From assembly GCA_964384025.1 (NCBI GenBank), contig CAYLJJ010000069.1:1-38722 (forward strand): a DNA stretch of 38,722 nucleotides. The letters run 5' to 3'. The stretch is from CAYLJJ01 sp964384025 (GTDB lineage Bacteria; Myxococcota_A; Bradymonadia; UBA7976; UBA1532). This document shows positions 16,328 through 27,200 of this stretch, piece by piece. Position 1 is the first letter of the stretch. Each line of letters opens with the position of its first letter. Position numbers and translations under genes: made by a program. Under the pieces are notes generated by a model. The model saw nothing but the letters and a program-made list of their open reading frames with translations. It did no database searches and had not been told where the DNA came from.

Positions 16328-17875
16328 ATGAAGTGGGGATCTCTTCCTCTGCTCGTTTTTGGATTTACGCTGTGTGCTCAAGCTCAGGGGATCGAACTTA
16401 ATCCCATAGGCACTTACGAGACAGGCTTCTTTGATGAAGGAGGCGCTGAGATCGTCGCATACGATCATCACAGCCACCGGATGTTTGTCGTCAGTGGCGC
16501 GACCAAATCAATCGATATCATCGATATCAGTAACCCAAACGCCCCGAGTCTGGTGAGCATGATCGATGTCAGCACCTACGGCGCCAATGCCAACAGTGTT
16601 GCTGTGTATCATGGTGTCGTAGCTGTTGCGATTGAAGATTGGGATAAACAAGCGCCAGGTGTAGTTGCATTTTTCAATACTGACGGTATCCCATATGGTG
16701 CTGTTATAGCTGGTGCTCTGCCTGATATGATCAAATTTACGCCAAATGGAAAATTTGTTCTAGTTGCGAATGAGGGTGAGCCAAATGATGATTATAGTAT
16801 TGATCCAGAAGGGTCTGTGAGCATCATCCGTATGCCAAGAAACCCATCCCAAATTACACAGGATGATGTATGTACGGCTGATTTTAGCCAATTTATTGAG
16901 CTGGATCCTGCGATTAGGATTTATGGACCTGGTTCCAGTATAGCTCAGGATCTAGAGCCTGAATACATCACAGTTTCTCGCAATTCAAAGACTGCTTGGG
17001 TTGCCCTACAGGAAAATAATGCAATCGCGGTAGTGGACATCAAAGAGTGTCGTATTGAGAGTGTTTTTCCTCTTGGTTATAAAGATTATAGTCTTATTGG
17101 CCAGGGCATCGATGCAAGCAACAAAGATAGTGCTATCAACATAAGGAACTGGCCTGTATACGGCATGTATCAACCTGACAGCATTGCAAGCTATCATACT
17201 TATGGATATGGTGAGCTTATTGTCACTGCGAACGAGGGCGATTCAAGAGATTACGATGGATTCAGCGAAGAAGAGCGTATTAAAGATATTACTCTTGATC
17301 CAACGGTTTTTCCGAACGCTGAAGACCTTCAAGACAAAACAGCGCTTGGCCGCCTGAAAATCAGCAATGTTTCTGGTGATTTAGATGGAGATGGTGACTT
17401 TGACGAGCTGTATTCATATGGAGCCCGTTCTTTTTCAATATGGACAGGTGACGGTACACTTCTTTTTGACAGTGGTGACCAGTTTGAGCAGATTACAGCT
17501 GAGTTAATACCAAACGATTTCAACTCGAATAATGACGAAAACGACTCAATGGACAGTCGTAGCGATGATAAAGGACCCGAGCCAGAGGCTTTGGCCCTTG
17601 CTAAAATTCATGATCGCACATATGCTTTTATTGGTCTTGAGAGAGTGGGAGGAATTATGGTCTATGATATCACCTCTCCAACCCAGTCCGAGTTTGTACA
17701 ATATATCACAACCCGAAACTTCTCAGGCGATCCTGTACAGGGTACCGCAGGGGATCTAGCTCCTGAAGGGATGTACTTTGTTTCCAAGTCGCACAGCCCT
17801 ATCGACAAGCCTCTGTTGCTCGTCGCTAATGAGGTGAGCGGAACAACGACCATCTTTGAGATCATCATTAATTGA
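16328..17875 (+). CDS. Secreted choice-of-anchor I family beta-propeller protein
   Basis: The start is supported by AGGAGG seven bases upstream. A cleavable signal peptide is evident (about residues 1-19, LLVFGFTLCAQA). The remaining roughly 495 residues have the choice-of-anchor I pattern: GGAEIVAYDHHSHRMFVVSG, SIDIIDISNPNAPSLV, FTPNGKFVLVANEGEPNDDY, DLEPEYITVSRNSKTAWVALQENNAIAVVD, ANEGDSRDYDGFSEEERI, ALAKIHDRTYAFIGLERVGGIMVYDI, GDLAPEGMYFV. These are beta-propeller blades in proteins often annotated as alkaline-phosphatase-like. No C-terminal sorting signal or anchor follows the propeller, so it is probably periplasmic or secreted. Codon use is AT-richer than the flanking genes, which may indicate separate origin. 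Confidence 0.9.
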   Translation: MKWGSLPLLVFGFTLCAQAQGIELNPIGTYETGFFDEGGAEIVAYDHHSHRMFVVSGATKSIDIIDISNPNAPSLVSMIDVSTYGANANSVAVYHGVVAVAIEDWDKQAPGVVAFFNTDGIPYGAVIAGALPDMIKFTPNGKFVLVANEGEPNDDYSIDPEGSVSIIRMPRNPSQITQDDVCTADFSQFIELDPAIRIYGPGSSIAQDLEPEYITVSRNSKTAWVALQENNAIAVVDIKECRIESVFPLGYKDYSLIGQGIDASNKDSAINIRNWPVYGMYQPDSIASYHTYGYGELIVTANEGDSRDYDGFSEEERIKDITLDPTVFPNAEDLQDKTALGRLKISNVSGDLDGDGDFDELYSYGARSFSIWTGDGTLLFDSGDQFEQITAELIPNDFNSNNDENDSMDSRSDDKGPEPEALALAKIHDRTYAFIGLERVGGIMVYDITSPTQSEFVQYITTRNFSGDPVQGTAGDLAPEGMYFVSKSHSPIDKPLLLVANEVSGTTTIFEIIIN

Positions 17876-17948
17876 TGGTAACGGCGACTGAATGATTAAT
17901 TGCATCGGTATTACCAATCTGGCATTCAGATCAGCACGGTTCGCGCTG

Positions 17949-19010
17949 TCATACTTCATCGTTCATCAAGTAGGCCAACACCGCTCGGCTCGTCTCTAAG
18001 AGACCCTCGCGATGGCAACGCTCATAGCCATGGCTAGCATCTGTGCCAAAGCCGATCAGAGCCATCCTTAGATCATGTCCTGCCGCCATAGCTGCGGCCG
18101 CATCGCTCTTATAATATCGGAAAGTATCTCGTCGCCACCGTAGGCCCTGGCGTCGACAAAGCTCCACAAGCTTTGCACTCAAGGCCAGATCGAAGGGCCC
18201 CATAGCGTCCTTGTAGACCACTGTGACATGCCGCTCCGAAGAAGCCTGCCCCGGTGCTACGATGGCGACATCGACACAGAGCAATTCGATCACTTCAGGA
18301 GGCAGGAGCCCCCCCATCCCCGTACCAACCTCTTCGGTGACAGTGATCAGCAGGATGGTGTCCACTGACGGCCTGAGGCGATGTCGACTGAGTGCCTCCA
18401 AAGCAGCTAAGAGGATCGCTACTCCCGCCTTGTCATCCAGATGGCGAGCCACGATATAGCCGGTATCCAGACATTCAGGCTGTGGATCAAAGGCCAAGAC
18501 CGCCCCAACATGCAGCCCCAGAGCCTCTAGTGCTTTAGGTGATTCTCCTTGAGCATCAATGCGCAACTCGACCTGATCCCAGCCGCAGGGCTGCTCATCT
18601 ACTGCTCCACCCCAGGCATGTCCTGAAGCTTTGAGGGGCAAGACGCTGCCCCGCAGCGGATCACCCTCACCCAGGATCGTGACCCTAGCACCCTCAGCGA
18701 AGCGCGCTGACCAATGTCCCAAAGGGCTGAGACGGCAGCGGCCGTTGGGCTTGAGTTCCGCGATCATCGCTCCCAGAGTGTCAACATGGGCGGCGAGAGC
18801 ACGTTGGGGACCAGATCGCAGACCAGGGAGATGAGCGCGCAGGGCACCGCGTCGAAGCAACTCGTAGTCCCAACCCAGGGATTTGAGCTGCCGCCCCACA
18901 TAATCTACAGCGGCCTGAGTCCAACCTGTGGGGCTGGGAATATCTAAGAGTTCGAGCAGGATACGCTCAAGATAGGCCATATCGATTGAGGGCGCTGATG
19001 TCGACATCAT
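17949..19010 (-). CDS. M42-family metallopeptidase resembling the NAGGN-system type
   Basis: The 353-residue protein has the M42 metal-binding residues: AAHVDTLGAMI (His75, Asp77), RHLDDKAG, VTEEVGTGMG and the C-terminal FGTDASHGYERCH. The stretch TLGAMIAELKPNGRCRLSPLG fits the subfamily annotated with osmoprotectant N-acetylglutaminylglutamine amide systems. Its usual partners (an asparagine-synthetase-like enzyme and a GNAT ligase) are not in this window. The start overlaps the OPT transporter stop by four bases (ATGA). A direct functional reading is that the transporter imports small peptides and this aminopeptidase degrades them in the cytoplasm; that is inference from coupling. Confidence 0.88.
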   Translation of the reverse strand: MMSTSAPSIDMAYLERILLELLDIPSPTGWTQAAVDYVGRQLKSLGWDYELLRRGALRAHLPGLRSGPQRALAAHVDTLGAMIAELKPNGRCRLSPLGHWSARFAEGARVTILGEGDPLRGSVLPLKASGHAWGGAVDEQPCGWDQVELRIDAQGESPKALEALGLHVGAVLAFDPQPECLDTGYIVARHLDDKAGVAILLAALEALSRHRLRPSVDTILLITVTEEVGTGMGGLLPPEVIELLCVDVAIVAPGQASSERHVTVVYKDAMGPFDLALSAKLVELCRRQGLRWRRDTFRYYKSDAAAAMAAGHDLRMALIGFGTDASHGYERCHREGLLETSRAVLAYLMNDEV

Positions 19011-20755
19011 ATCCCCAGAACTCCTGCGATGGCCGAGGCGATCCCCGCCAAACTTTCACCCGCTACGAGGCCTGCGGCCATAACCAAGACGAAGCGGCGT
19101 GACCAGCTCTGGACATAGCGAGCCAGGAGGGCCACGATCACGGCCCCCAAACACATCGAGATGCTGTTCCAAGCAGGAATGATAAAGGCCAACCCCAAGC
19201 TGGCAGCGCTGGGCAGATATCGCTTATAGCCACGACGCTCCAAGGTGGCCATCAAAATCCCCAGACCCAAAGCGATGATCATGGCGGTCACGCTGCCGGT
19301 GGGGATCGCTTCTGGACCCGCAGCAAAAACTTCGGCCACCGCCTTCCAGGTGGCTACTGCTGGCGCGGGCCATTCCTCAGTCAGCAGCAGGGCCTTGGGA
19401 TCGGGGATCAGGATCAGATAGGCAGCTGTACCCACCAAAGCGCCCGTGAAAATTCCAAAAAGTTGAGCGATGGTTTGAAGCTTGGGGGCCACTCCCATCA
19501 ACAGCCCTGTCTTCATGTCGTGTAAGAGATCTGAACTCTGCCCGGCTGCTCCTCCGGTGACATTGGCTGTCATGAGATTGGAGACCATATTGCCGGGGTT
19601 GAGCAAGCCAAAGATGAGTTGAGTAATCTTGCCCAGAGCCCCGATCGGCGGGATGCCTGTTTCACCCGAGACACGGCAGGAGACCACAGCCAAGACAAAG
19701 GTCAGCAAGACCGCCAAGATCGCCAGATGAACCTTGATGTCGAAGATCAAGATCTGACTGAATCCAGCCATAATCAGGGAGAGCAAAATCCCCGTCCAGA
19801 ACCAACGGCGTGAAATTTCATTGGGGTCAGCAGGGGTCCTCTGTTCACCTGCACGTCGACGCCACATGCCTACTACCGAGAAGACAAATGAGGTCAGAGA
19901 GGCCGCCACCATCAAAGCCACCCCAGGCCACAACAGCCACTCCACCAACTCATTAAACATCAAAGCTCGCTCGCCTTGGGCGGTGACATCTACCCAACCC
20001 TGGCTGAGCGCCCAGGGCGCCAAGAGGCCCCAGGAGATAAGGGCCCCCAACAGAAGGGAGATCCCCGCCCGCAAGCCGATGATCATGCCAAAGCCCACCA
20101 TCAGCAGGGAGGGATCGAGGACAAAGCCAAGGTTGGAGAGGCTCAGGCCCTTGAGCTTGAAGTTGAGGGTCGAGGGCAGATGTGCTTTAGGGATACGGAT
20201 CAGAAAATCGCTGGTCAGCTTGAGACCGGCAGCCAACCCCCCAAAGCCCAGCAGCATCTTGACCCTAGATAGAGCTTCTTGACCGGTGGAATAGATCTCT
20301 TTGAGCGTCTCTGCAGTCGCGATCCCCGAGGGAAAGGGTAACTCATCAATGATCAACATTTGGCGTCTGAGGCCGATGGCCACCACCACCCCTGTAAAAC
20401 TGACCACAAAGGACCACAGAGCCAAAATGGGCCAAGTCAGGCTTTGTCCGGTCAGGATCGTCAGAGCCGGGATGGGGGCTACGAGCCCCGCCGAGATGAT
20501 GCTGGCTGCGGCCGAGGCTGCCGTTTGATTGATCGTATTCTCTCCAACCCCCCAATGAGCTGTGCCCAGGCCCCGCTGCATTACGCTCCAGAAGGCATAG
20601 CTGATCAGAGCTGCGGCGATGGACATGTTGAAAGTCCAACCGATTTTGAGACCGCTATAAACATTGCAAGGGGTCAGGATCGCGCCGATGACACAGCCGG
20701 TGAGGATCGAGCGCAGAGTGAGGACCTTGAGCGTCTGGCTGGGTGCGGGATTCAC
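19007..20755 (-). CDS. OPT-family oligopeptide transporter
   Basis: The product is about 582 residues and very hydrophobic, with about 14 membrane segments. It has the OPT/YSL-type features ILTPCNVYSGLKIGWTFNMSIAAALI near the N-terminus, PFPSGIATAETLKEIY, GETGIPPIGALGKITQLIFG, and AAGQSSDLLHDMKTGLLMG. The family imports oligopeptides or metal chelates by proton symport. I prefer GTG at 20755 (NPAPSQTLK), which overlaps the TGA of a truncated upstream coding remnant (GTGA), over GTG at 20770. The start context therefore preserves a translational coupling whose upstream partner has been destroyed. The stop overlaps the M42 peptidase start. Confidence 0.9.
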   Translation of the reverse strand: MNPAPSQTLKVLTLRSILTGCVIGAILTPCNVYSGLKIGWTFNMSIAAALISYAFWSVMQRGLGTAHWGVGENTINQTAASAAASIISAGLVAPIPALTILTGQSLTWPILALWSFVVSFTGVVVAIGLRRQMLIIDELPFPSGIATAETLKEIYSTGQEALSRVKMLLGFGGLAAGLKLTSDFLIRIPKAHLPSTLNFKLKGLSLSNLGFVLDPSLLMVGFGMIIGLRAGISLLLGALISWGLLAPWALSQGWVDVTAQGERALMFNELVEWLLWPGVALMVAASLTSFVFSVVGMWRRRAGEQRTPADPNEISRRWFWTGILLSLIMAGFSQILIFDIKVHLAILAVLLTFVLAVVSCRVSGETGIPPIGALGKITQLIFGLLNPGNMVSNLMTANVTGGAAGQSSDLLHDMKTGLLMGVAPKLQTIAQLFGIFTGALVGTAAYLILIPDPKALLLTEEWPAPAVATWKAVAEVFAAGPEAIPTGSVTAMIIALGLGILMATLERRGYKRYLPSAASLGLAFIIPAWNSISMCLGAVIVALLARYVQSWSRRFVLVMAAGLVAGESLAGIASAIAGVLGI

Positions 20756-20976
20756 GGTTCTAAAACCCACAACGCCAAGCTCTCAGCTCCGCAAATGCGA
20801 CGCCTATCAATCCATAAAGAGCTTTGGCCCTCTCCATAAGCAATCTGGTCACTGCGCTTAACTCTCACAACTTCTAAGGTCACGTGGATCACCCCATCGG
20901 TGGGTAGGATTTGAGCATGGTACTTCCATCCTATGCTGTGATCGAGGGCGATGGGCTCAAAGCGAGGTAGGTGCAT
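20752..20976 (-). pseudogene. Truncated C-terminal fragment of a FabA/PfaC-like hot-dog dehydratase
   Basis: The minus strand reads 74 codons to a TGA at 20752. They contain ALDHSIGWKYHAQILPTDG, then VTLEVVRVK, GQSSLWIDRRRI and SLALWVLEP. The W-K-[YF]-x-x-Q-[IV]-x-P segment followed by SLWxDxxRI is the C-terminal pattern of FabA-like dehydratase domains in polyunsaturated fatty acid synthases and some PKS modules. The remainder of the gene is missing; its upstream side abuts an Rhs-tip remnant at about 20977. The stop overlaps the OPT start as GTGA, so an intact dehydratase gene probably once preceded the transporter. The family call is by pattern only. Confidence 0.5.
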
Positions 20977-21130
20977 ACTCTTAGGATCTGGAGCTGCCCC
21001 GCCATCTGCATGCCGATACTGCCTCCTGCGGCTGCCACCAGGACCGCTATAGACCCCAGCCGGTAGTGAAGAACTGGGGGATGCTCCCGTGAAATCAACG
21101 CTCCGCCCCACAGCGTTGTTTTACAGATGA
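20977..21130 (-). pseudogene. Decayed inverted copy of an Rhs C-terminal tip
   Basis: On the minus strand this DNA aligns with the 3' end of the giant Rhs gene (about 30889-31050). Shared blocks include AACAAC, TTCAC-GGG-GCATCCC, the stretch GCATCGGCATGCAGAT (G/T varied at ends) and CGGGGCAGCTCCAGATCCTA. Single-base deletions and a deletion of about nine bases split it over two frames (GRSVDFTGA in one, HYRLGSIAVLV and SIGMQMAGQLQIL in another), and a stop replaces the His-Asn-Asn region. Homology may reach back to about 21240. It is an orphan Rhs tip, a common kind of relic near rhs loci, here in opposite orientation. Confidence 0.75.
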
Positions 21131-21297
21131 AATTCCAGCGGGAGCTAGGACAGGGAGCGCCCCTGATGATTTTTGATGTTGAGATGAAGAACCAGGGCCG
21201 AAATCCTACCAAGGCTATCAGAGCTTCTGCTCGCTATCGGAACTGATCCGTTCTAGCCTCAAAAGATATGCTGCTGTAAAAATTCTAGGGGAATACT

Positions 21298-24200
21298 ATG
21301 TTGAGGAGAGGGCTACTTTGTTTGCTCCTGTTCGTCGGCTGTGATGACAGCGTTGGAGGAGGAGGTTTTGATTCAGCCGCGCAGAGCGATGGCGCTTTTC
21401 AGGATAGAGATAGCCCTGAAGTTCAAGTTAGGGATGTGGAGATCCCAGCCGATGAGCACCTCCAAGATCAACAGCTCTCTCTGGATGCTGCGCCCCTAGA
21501 TGGGACCCCTGATGAACGACCCCTACAGGATCTGCAGCCCCTGGATCTTCGATCAATAGACGCTGAACCTCTCCTAGATGCCGTGCCCCAGGAGGATCGA
21601 ACGCAGTTCCCAGATGTGATGCCCTCTCCAGACGCTGGGGAGGATAGCACCCCTCGTCTAGATCTGAGCCCGCTCTCGGATCGCGCTCCTTTAGCAGACA
21701 TACAGCCCCCTTCAGATATCGCGCCTGGAGCGGACATGCTCTCTATGGTGGATGCTGTGATTGATGAGGGCTCTGTAGTCGATGCAGCTCCTGTGATGGA
21801 CACCGCCCCCCAGCCTGATCTAGCGCCCGTTGTAGATGCTGCCCCCCAGCCTGATCTAGCGCCCGTTGTAGATGCCGCTCCGGTTCCTCTGGAGTTGGAT
21901 GAGGGCCCCTGGCCTGAGGGGATCTTGGGGGAGGCCTATAGTCATCAACTCCAAGCTGAGGGAGGGACCCCACCCCTGAGGTTCGAAGCGGAGGGCTTGC
22001 CAGGGGGCCTGGAGATAGATACAGAGGGCCTCATCAGTGGGACCCCCGAGGATCTCTTTGAGGGGGAGGTGCAGATCCGGATCTGGGATGAGGCGGGGGA
22101 GAGCCTGGAACGCAGCTTCGAGTTGCGAATCCGCTCGGCAGAGCTGGCCATCCTCAACGCCGCTCTACCTCCAGCGAGCCTGGGTCAGGCTTACCGCGTG
22201 GAGATTCTCAGTGGCGGCGGCTTAGCTCCCATCCGCTTCTGGGCTGAGGGTTTGCCTGAGGGCTTCATCCTGCACCCCCTCCTGGGACTCCTTATGGGGA
22301 GCCCCCAGCAGGCGGGAGAGTTTGAGATCAGCCTCACTCTGACAGATGCTGAGGGCAGCCAAGCGAGCCGAGATCTCCAGCTCATCGTAGAGCCCCCGCC
22401 CTTGAACATCTCCACCCAGGCCCTGCCTGATGGCCGGGTCCATGAGGGCTATCATCTACAACTTCAGGCCGCCAGCGGGACCCCAGCCTTCAGCTGGTCC
22501 GCTGAGCCCCTACCCCAGGGCCTGAGCCTATCAGGGGATCTCCTGAGCGGTACCCCCCAGGAGTCGGGGCTCGTTCAAGTCAATCTGGGCCTGAGCGATG
22601 CCTCTGGGCAGCTCATCTTTGTTAACCTGCCCCTCTATATCGCCCCACCGCGGTTGTTTCTCTTGACGGAGACCCTCCCTCCTGCCCCCCTGGGACAGCT
22701 CTACGAGGCACAGATCCAGACGGAGGGGGGGATGCCGCCCCTCCACTTTCAGTTGGAGGGTCTGCCGCCGGGCTTCTCCCTGGATCAGGAACAGGGGATC
22801 ATCAGCGGAGATCCAGAGGCTTCGGGGATTCACTCCTTGACATTGAGGGTGATGGATAGCTCTGGACAGCAACGCAGCCGCAGCCTCTCTCTCTTGATCT
22901 TGCGGCCCAGCCTGGAGTTGGACTTTGGCCCCCTGCCTGAGGGCGTCGAGGGGGAACTGTATCCCGAAGTCCCAGCTCAGGTTGAGGGTGTCCCTCCCTT
23001 CCAATGGCGCATGGAGGGTCTCCCCGAGGGGATGCTCTTTGATCCCGCCGATCAGCGCCTCAAGGGGACTCCAAGGCTGAGCGGGCGCTATCCCACAGCT
23101 CTCTTCGTGGAGGATGGCGAGGGGCAGGCGGAGCACGTCAGTCAATTCCTGGAGATTCGCCCTGGACCTTTGAGCATCAGCACCGCTGATCTGCCCCCTG
23201 GCTGGAGTAGGCAACCCTATGAACACTCCCTGCTGGCTGAGGGGGGGCTGCTGCCCCGGCGCTGGAGCGCCCAAAACCTGCCCGAAAATATGAGTCTCTC
23301 TCAGGAGGGTCTCCTGAGTGGGATCCCGAGCCAGGATGGGGCTTTTCAGATCGGCGTCTCAGTAGAGGACAGCGCGGGGCAGCAGGCGGAGGCGCAGATC
23401 CCTCTACAGATTCAGCTCTCCCCCTTGCGCCTGCTCACCCAGGCCCTCCCAGACGCTGACACGGGGCACCCCTATGCCTTCCACGCTGAGGTGGAGGGGG
23501 GGCGCCTCCCCTACAGTTGGAGCCTGGGGATACACCCCGCTCTGGGGCTCTCCATCGACACCGACACCGGGATGATCTCTGGGCGGGCGAGGGGTCTCAT
23601 GGGCATCAATGATTACCCAGCAGCCCTGACGGTGGCAGACGCCGCTGGGCAGCAGCAGCAGCTCAACCTGAGCATTCACCTCAACGTGGTCCCCCTCAGC
23701 TTCGAGCTGGAGCTGCTCCCCGATGGCTACCTGGACAGTCCCTATGAGTTTGAGTTGCCCGCTGTGGGGGGCGCCCCCCCCTATCAGTGGAGCGCTGCAG
23801 GGCTGCCTCGGGGTCTGATGATCGGCCGGGACTCTGGGATGCTCACCGGGCAGCCCAGCCGCCTGGGGAGCCTCCTGGTGACCTTAGCGGTGACAGATAC
23901 TCGCAACCAGCGGGTGGAGCAGCGTCCTCGGATCCGGATCTGGGGAGAGCGCATGGAGATCGTCCAGGAGCACCTGCCTGAGGGTCGAGTCCTTCAAGAA
24001 TATCGGACCTCCTTTGAGGCGCAGGGGGGGCTTCACCCTGTGCGTTGGAGCGCCGAAGGTCTACCTGAGGGCTTGGTGATGCGCGATATCGAGGGAGAGA
24101 TCTATGGCACCCCCCAGGAGTCGGGAGCTTGGGAGATCCTGGTGATCGTGGAGGACAGTGAGGGGCAGATTCAGCAAAAGCCCATGATGCTCTTCATCAT

Positions 24201-27200
24201 CGAGCGGGCCCTGCTGCTCCGCACGATGGAGCTGCCTCCAGCCCAGGTGGGCCTCCCTTATGGCTTCCTCCTCAACGCCGTGGGGGGCCTGGAGCCCTAC
24301 ACCTGGGAGGCGGAGGGCCTCCCTGTGGGGATCTTGTTAGATGTGGAGACAGGAGCACTCAGCGGAGAACCTCAGCAGCACGGAGAGTATAGCACCACCC
24401 TGAGCCTGATCAGCGCCGACGGCCAAGCCAGCGGCCAGGAGTACCCTCTGCTGGTCAATCCCCGCCGCTTGGTCCTCAACATGGGCAGTCTCCCTCCCGC
24501 ACGGGTGGGAGAGCCCTATGAGGCTCTCCTGGAGATCGAGGGGGGCTTGCCCCCTGTGGAGATAAGCGCCTCGGGTCTGCCCCCAGGGATCATCTTGGAA
24601 GAGGAGCGACTCCACGGCAGCCCGGAGAGCTACGGCCTCTTCCCTGTAGATATCAACATCTCTACGGGGGATGGCCAGCAGCTCAGCCAGAGCCTCAGTT
24701 TTGAGATCGCTCCCCCCTTCCTGAGAGGCTTAGCGGAACTTGAGCTGCCCAACGGGGCCTTAGAGCAGCCCTACGCCGCTCAGCTTGAGGTGGGGGGGGG
24801 AGTCCCCCCCTATAACTTCGAATCTGGGCCTCTGCCTCCGGGATTGAGCCTGAGCCGCCAGGGGGCCCTCACGGGGACCCCTATGAGCTATGGTCACTTT
24901 GAGATCCTCACCCTCATCCAGGACGCCGAGGGGCAGCAGGCAGGGGCCTCAGCGCGGCTGGAGATTCAGCCTCATCCCCTGATCCTGGAGATGGTATCAC
25001 TCCCTCGGGCTCGGATGGGCGTCGCCTACGACGCGGAGCTTGAGGCTCAGGGGGGCGCTGAGCCCTTAGAGTGGAGCGCTGAGGGCCTGCCCCCTGGGCT
25101 CTTCATTCAGGACGGGCGGCTCCAAGGAGAGCCCAGCCGGATCGCACACTATGAGCTACAGCTCCAAGTGCGCGACGCTTGGGGACAGGAGGCAAATCAA
25201 GCGCTCCGCTTCGACGTAGAGCCCCTTCCTCTGGAGCTGGGGGATCTGGAGCTGCCCTCCGCCCGCATTCAGGAGCCTTATCTAGCGGCGCTTAACCTTG
25301 AGGGAGGATTGCCACCCTTCAGTTGGTCTATGGAGGGCCTCCCTGCGGGCCTGCTCCTAGATGAGCAGAGCGGTCTCATTCAAGGGATTCCCGAGGCTTA
25401 TGGCCTCTGGGAGCTGAGTGTTCGAGTGCAGGATGCTTGGGGCCAGGAGCTGGAGCTGGGGAGCAGCCTACGGGTTTGGCCCCCAGAGATCATCCTGGAG
25501 AGCCAGCGCCTCCCCGATGGAATCACTTGGCAGGAGTACAGCGCTCAGGCCCAAGCCAGTGGGGGGGTTCCCCCCTATACCTGGACCGCCACCCTGCCTC
25601 GCTGGCTGGAGGTGGATCCTCACTCTGGGGTCATCAGCGGGATCCCGGTGGATCATGGGAATCTGCGTCCTGAGCTGATCATCACCGACAGCGAGGGGCA
25701 GATACTCAGGCAGGCGATAGATCTCTTTATCGAGTACCACTGCGCAGTCAGCAATGATGGGGTAGAGGTTTGCGATCGCCTGGACAATGATTGCGATGAT
25801 CAGGTGGATGAGGGCTTTGACTTCGCTCTGGATCCTCAGAACTGCGGCGGCTGTGGTCAGAGCTGTGACCGAGAGGGGGCTGAGACTCACTGTGCCGCAG
25901 CCCAGTGTATCCTGGATGGCTGCTTAGCGGGGCACCATGACTTAGATGGGATAGCTGAAAACGGCTGTGAGTATGTTTGTGTGACTCAGGGGGCAGAGAC
26001 TTGCAATGAGGTGGATGATGATTGCAACGGCTTCGTGGATGAGGGCTTTGATCTCCAGGCCGATGTGGCTCATTGCGGCGGCTGCGGCCAAGCTTGCGCT
26101 CTGGAGGGCGCTGATCCTCGCTGTGAGGCGGGGCGCTGCCTCATCGAGGTCTGTCGAGCCGATCGCTATGATCTGGATAATGATCCTGAGAACGGCTGTG
26201 AGTATGCCTGTCAGTTTGAGGGGGTAGAGCGTTGCGATGAGTTGGACAATGACTGCGATGGGGAGGTGGACAACGTCTTCCTCTGTCAGGAGACCCAGGC
26301 CCCCGAGGTCTCTCTCCATCTGAGCCAGGATCTTGTGGGAGTCGGGGAGGAGGTGCAGATCTGGATTGAGGCTCAGGACTTCCATGGCGTCGAGGCTCTG
26401 GAGTTGGAGTTGGATGGGGCCTCCATCCCCCTAGATGATCAGTGGCAGGCCCACTTCAGCCCCGAGCTTCCTGGGCGCTATGAGCTGCGCGCTCGGGCCT
26501 GGGATCCTGCTGGCAATGAGGGCTGGGACGAGCGCTGGGTGTTTGTGCCCGATCCCGGCGATGTTGCACCCCCTGAGGTCTGGATCGACACCCCAGAGAT
26601 GGACACGGTGTTCCAGGAGCCGGTGATCTTCAGCGGCACCGTAGATGACAGCAACCTCTTTGAGTGGCGCCTGAGCCACCGCCGCGTCAGCGAATCAGAG
26701 TGGGTTTCCTTTGCCACTGGAACTCGTCCTGTCCTAAACGGGGAGTTGGCACGCCTAGATCCAGCGAGCCTAGAGGATGGCCTCTATGAGATCCGCCTAC
26801 AGGCGGAGGATATGGCGGGGCGCATCGCCAGCCACGCCCGGCCTTATGGGGTGGAGGTGAAGGATCGCGTAGGCTTCTTCACCCTCACCATCCGAGATCT
26901 GCGGATCCCCGTGGCGGGGATCCCCATCATCGTAGAGCGGATCTATGACTCCCGGGTGAAGAGCCGCCGGGACTTTGGCGTGGGTTGGACCCTGGGGGTC
27001 AGTCAAGGCAAGATGGAGCACAACCGCCCCTCGGGGGAGGCCTGGGAGATCCATCAGGCTGGGGGCTTCTTTAAGTGGCCCTGTGGTCCCTCTCAGGAGT
27101 TGGAGTTCCACACCACCGAGGTGCGGATCTCAAACCAGGAGTGGTATAAGTTCCGCCCCTATATCACCCCCACTTCTCCCCTCCCCATCTCTGGGGCCTT

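Noticed and set aside
17888..17929. CTGAATG/CATTCAG inverted repeat between convergent genes
   Set aside because: Seven base pairs with a 28-base loop and no T run is too weak to call a terminator.
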